64,000 nucleotides of DNA from assembly GCA_002363865.1 (NCBI GenBank), contig DEWY01000002.1:1-64000 (forward strand), read 5' to 3'. Under the pieces are notes generated by a model. It was not told the DNA's origin. It made no database searches and saw only the letters and a program-made list of their open reading frames with translations. Shown one piece after another: positions 61,490 to 64,000 of the stretch. A program made the translations under genes and the position numbers. Position 1 is the stretch's first letter, and each line of letters opens with the position of its first letter. This DNA is from Caulobacteraceae bacterium UBA3198. Its GTDB lineage: Bacteria > Pseudomonadota > Alphaproteobacteria > Caulobacterales > Caulobacteraceae.

Positions 61490-62800
61490 TCAGACGGGAT
61501 CGTTGACAAGGCCGGCAGGGGGCGCGGCCGGGGCGCTCGCCTCGGTCTTCCACTGCGGCGGGCGCATGAAGAGCGAGGCGACGAACACCACGGCGGCGAC
61601 GACGCCGAAGAGCTGGAAGGTGGGGGAGAAGCTGCCCAGCGCGTCACGCAGGGAGCCGCCGATCAGCGGGCCGAGCGCCGAGAGCGCGCCCACCAGGCAG
61701 ACCGTGGAGAAGATCTCCAGGTTATTCTTCCGCCCATAATAGTTGAGCAGCAGGATGGTCACGGCCAGCGACGTGAGGCCAAAGCCAATCCCCGTGCCCA
61801 CCGCATAGATGATCATCAGCGGATAGGTGTCGGCGACGCTGAGCGACAGCGAACCGGCCCCCAGGACGCCGACGGCGAACATCAGCAGCCACTTGGGATC
61901 GATGCGGTCGCCGATGAACCCGCCGCCCAGGCGGGCCACCGTGGCCATCAGCCCCTCCAGGCTCAGCATGCCCGCGGCGATGCCGGCGAGGACGCCTCGC
62001 TCCGTCAGATGGGCTACCGACAGGCTGGAGACCGTCACCCCGCTGAGCAGATGGACGAAATAGGCCGAGACCAGGATGTAGAACTGCGGTGTGGCCATGG
62101 CCTGTTTCAGGGTCCAGTCGTGGACCGTGCGATAGACCGCCAGCGGGGCCGGGCTCGGGGCCGCAGCGGCGGCTTCGGCCTCGGCCTTGACCGCGCTGTC
62201 GATGTGCTCCGAGGACTCCTTCAGCCAGGCGCTGGACGGGATCAGCAGCGAGCAGATGACGCCAATGGCGAGCGCCGCCACCGCCTGCAGGGCCCAGAAG
62301 GGCCGCCAGGCGCCGCCGGTGGCCTCCATGACGCCCAGCGCCATCCACGGCCCGGCCACGCTGCCCAGGCCCCCGAGGGTGAAGTAGAGGCCAAAGGCCA
62401 TGGCCCGCTTCTGGAAGACGGCGGCCAGGACGTGGGTGCCCGGGATCAGGGCCATCAGCTGATAGGCCACCCCGCAGAGTGCGGTGCCCAGGAAGTAGAT
62501 CCAGACACTGGGGGTCAGGTAGAGGCAGATGAAGCCCGCCGCCATGACCGCCGTGCCCAGCAGCAGGGCCGCACGCACCCCGAACCTGCGGATGATCATC
62601 GGCGGGAACCAGGCCGAGCCGCCGCAGCAGGCGCCCAGCAGGGTGAAGCCGAGCCCGGCCTGCGCCCAGCTCCACTGCTGGTCGGCGACCATGGCCGGCA
62701 GCACCACCCCCAGCGACGAGAAGGTCGCCGCCGAGATCAGGAACAGCAGCAGGCTGAAGACGCCGAGAAGCACCCAGGGACGCCATTGGCTCAGGGGCAT
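61490..62800 (-). CDS. MFS transporter
   Basis: The 436-residue protein has 12 hydrophobic segments with a central loop near residues 200-225 rich in Ala and Glu. The first half carries the MFS loop motif in FGVRAALLLGTAVMAAGFI, and the second half GGGFIGDRIDPKWLLM. It resembles monocarboxylate/oxalate-formate-type carriers and should import the substrate across the inner membrane. ATG 62800 follows GGAGG. It is the first gene of the operon, 11 nt before the RutA-like gene. Confidence 0.9.
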   Translation of the reverse strand: MPLSQWRPWVLLGVFSLLLFLISAATFSSLGVVLPAMVADQQWSWAQAGLGFTLLGACCGGSAWFPPMIIRRFGVRAALLLGTAVMAAGFICLYLTPSVWIYFLGTALCGVAYQLMALIPGTHVLAAVFQKRAMAFGLYFTLGGLGSVAGPWMALGVMEATGGAWRPFWALQAVAALAIGVICSLLIPSSAWLKESSEHIDSAVKAEAEAAAAAPSPAPLAVYRTVHDWTLKQAMATPQFYILVSAYFVHLLSGVTVSSLSVAHLTERGVLAGIAAGMLSLEGLMATVARLGGGFIGDRIDPKWLLMFAVGVLGAGSLSLSVADTYPLMIIYAVGTGIGFGLTSLAVTILLLNYYGRKNNLEIFSTVCLVGALSALGPLIGGSLRDALGSFSPTFQLFGVVAAVVFVASLFMRPPQWKTEASAPAAPPAGLVNDPV

Positions 62801-62826
62801 GTCATGCCTCCACACAGGACTAAGGT

Positions 62827-62854
62827 CCCGCCGCCTCCGGTCGGAGGCGGCGGG
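62827..62854 (-). terminator. Perfect hairpin between TonB receptor and MFS gene
   Basis: CCCGCCGCCTCC (62827-62838) and GGAGGCGGCGGG (62843-62854) form a perfect 12-bp stem with a 4-nt loop. It sits between the receptor stop and the MFS start, so it probably ends most receptor transcripts while allowing some read-through, or protects the receptor mRNA. Confidence 0.65.
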
Positions 62855-62861
62855 CGCCAGA

Positions 62862-64000
62862 TCAGAACGAGCGCTTCAGGGTCACCCGCCACTCGCGGCC
62901 CTTGCCAGGCAGGGCCGCCAGGTTGGCGTAGGAGTCCGCCGCCGGGGTGAAGAAGAGCTCGTCGAACACGTTATCGACGTTGAGCGAGGCGTGGAACGGG
63001 CCCCGCGCATAGAAGAGCGACAGGTTGGCCGTGGTGTATTCCGGATAGGTGATCGGATTTTCCACCGTCTGGGACGTCTCGCTGACCCCGGTCGCCCCGA
63101 CGACGCCGCCCACCTGGCCCCAGTCATACTCGTCGCTGGTGTAGCTGCCATAGAGGCTGAGCACGGTGCGCGGGATCAGGGTGTAGGCGTAGTCGCCGCC
63201 CCGGCCCGGCAGGCTGGAGAACTCCCAGACCACATAGGTGCCGCCAAAGGCGTTCAGCGGATCCACCCCGGTCACGTAGTAGGGGATGTAGGAGAAGCTG
63301 GCGTCCGGCCCCTTGACCGTGGTGCGCTGGGTGTTGCCCGCGAAGGTGAAGGACAGATTGTCGGTGGCGAGATAGCGCACCTCCACCTCCACCCCCTTGG
63401 CCCGGGTGCCCCGCACGGTGGGGTTGGGCCCGCCGGTCAGCTGGGTGCGGTTCTGCCGATAGCCGGCCACCGACCCCACCAGGGAGCCCGACAGGAGCTG
63501 GAACTTCACCCCGGCCTCGGCCAGGTCGGAGTCCGACAGCCAGGCGTCCGACTGGATCAGGGACGGCGCGATGTCGCCGGCCTGGCTCATCTCCAGGGCC
63601 GCGGTCTCGGCATAGGTGATGTAGGGCATCAGGCCGAAGTCGAACTGATAGGTCAGGGAGGCCGAATAGGTCCCCTTGCCCTGGCTGTCCTCGAACTTGC
63701 CGGGTGGCTGGTAGCTGACGAGGCCGGTGTCCTCGGCCTCCACCTCATAGTGGTCGTAGCGACCGCCCAGGATCAGGTTCAGACGTTCGCCGATGAAGAT
63801 GTCGGAGGTGACGAAGACGCCGGCCTGGCTCCAGGTGGAGCTGTTGTCGTTCTCCCACTGCAGGCCGTAGGCCTCGGGCGAGAAGGGATCATCGATGATG
63901 TCCGTGGGCGTGGCGCCAAAGGCGATGTCCCGCCGGTCCAGCGCGATCAGGCCAGAATTGAAGCTCTCCATCCGCCGTCCGTCGAAGGCCCGGTAGGAGG
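62862..64000 (-). CDS. TonB-dependent receptor, C-terminal part, 5' end beyond the window
   Basis: The frame is open to the right edge (residues before the first in-window Met read SYRAFDGRR), so only about 380 C-terminal residues are present. They are barrel strands typical of siderophore-type receptors: RLNLILGGRYDHYEVEAED, ASLTYQFDFGLMPYITYAE, KGVEVEVRYLATDNLSFTFAGN and a last strand ending GREWRVTLKRSF. It probably imports the compound degraded by the following operon. Confidence 0.9.
   Translation of the reverse strand, partial: SYRAFDGRRMESFNSGLIALDRRDIAFGATPTDIIDDPFSPEAYGLQWENDNSSTWSQAGVFVTSDIFIGERLNLILGGRYDHYEVEAEDTGLVSYQPPGKFEDSQGKGTYSASLTYQFDFGLMPYITYAETAALEMSQAGDIAPSLIQSDAWLSDSDLAEAGVKFQLLSGSLVGSVAGYRQNRTQLTGGPNPTVRGTRAKGVEVEVRYLATDNLSFTFAGNTQRTTVKGPDASFSYIPYYVTGVDPLNAFGGTYVVWEFSSLPGRGGDYAYTLIPRTVLSLYGSYTSDEYDWGQVGGVVGATGVSETSQTVENPITYPEYTTANLSLFYARGPFHASLNVDNVFDELFFTPAADSYANLAALPGKGREWRVTLKRSF

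Overview
The window is GC-rich chromosomal DNA of an alphaproteobacterium, most likely a member of Caulobacterales (Caulobacter/Phenylobacterium-like; this is inference). The pointers are a TonB-dependent receptor of the Xanthomonas/Caulobacter type, a FixL-FixJ-FixK oxygen-response cluster, the alphaproteobacterial sulfate-assimilation order cobA-DUF2849-cysI-DUF934-cysH, an MlaEFD lipid-transport operon, and many signal peptides and lipoproteins of Gram-negative type.

Positions 1-7013 are the right end of an integrated element. It holds a helicase-nuclease restriction protein of the type III Res-like class (18-2861), which stops directly after its nuclease ExK motif. It also holds a small unknown gene, a decayed stretch, two 107-bp AT-rich palindromic elements in a 195-bp tandem repeat, a degenerate HNH-fold protein, an excisionase-like protein and a tyrosine integrase, the last two overlapping by 202 nt. 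The element ends at a 3' fragment of a tRNA-Val gene (6964-7013), a typical attachment-site scar. Directly beyond it is an orphan polymorphic-toxin/immunity pair (7062-8236).

Positions 8237-28322 are mostly core genome. They include an Hpt phosphotransfer protein, tRNA-Lys(CUU), a secreted superoxide dismutase, an mlaEFD-lipoprotein operon, folD, a NUDIX/S1-P1 nuclease/GST group, the sulfate-assimilation operon (cobA to cysH) with a ferredoxin-NADP reductase, a GcvA-like LysR regulator, chorismate mutase and a MASE1 hybrid histidine kinase. Positions 28394-42873 carry a bacterial voltage-gated sodium channel, a TonB receptor with a phosphodiester glycosidase, an acyl-CoA dehydrogenase, purU, a cytochrome b/c pair, a cold-shock gene with a long leader, an unusual 828-residue epimerase-SPW-VKOR fusion and a 34-residue membrane protein. 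Positions 42991-48481 form an oxygen-response module: FixL, FixJ, a receiver protein, a quinone reductase, FixK and HemN, with FixK-like boxes and a possible FixJ site between them.

Positions 49476-64000 look like a catabolic cluster for an unidentified, probably nitrogen-containing compound. A TonB receptor and an MFS carrier would import it. A RutA-like flavin monooxygenase, a RutB-like cysteine hydrolase, a RutF-like flavin reductase, an M20 amidohydrolase and a TauD dioxygenase form one tight operon. A Rieske oxygenase, a LigB-type dioxygenase, a formamidase/acetamidase and an AraC regulator form a second. A divergent TauD-SDR pair is a third. A lower-GC AlbA_2/Schlafen-type gene sits inside the cluster like an insertion. 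The cluster continues past the right edge.
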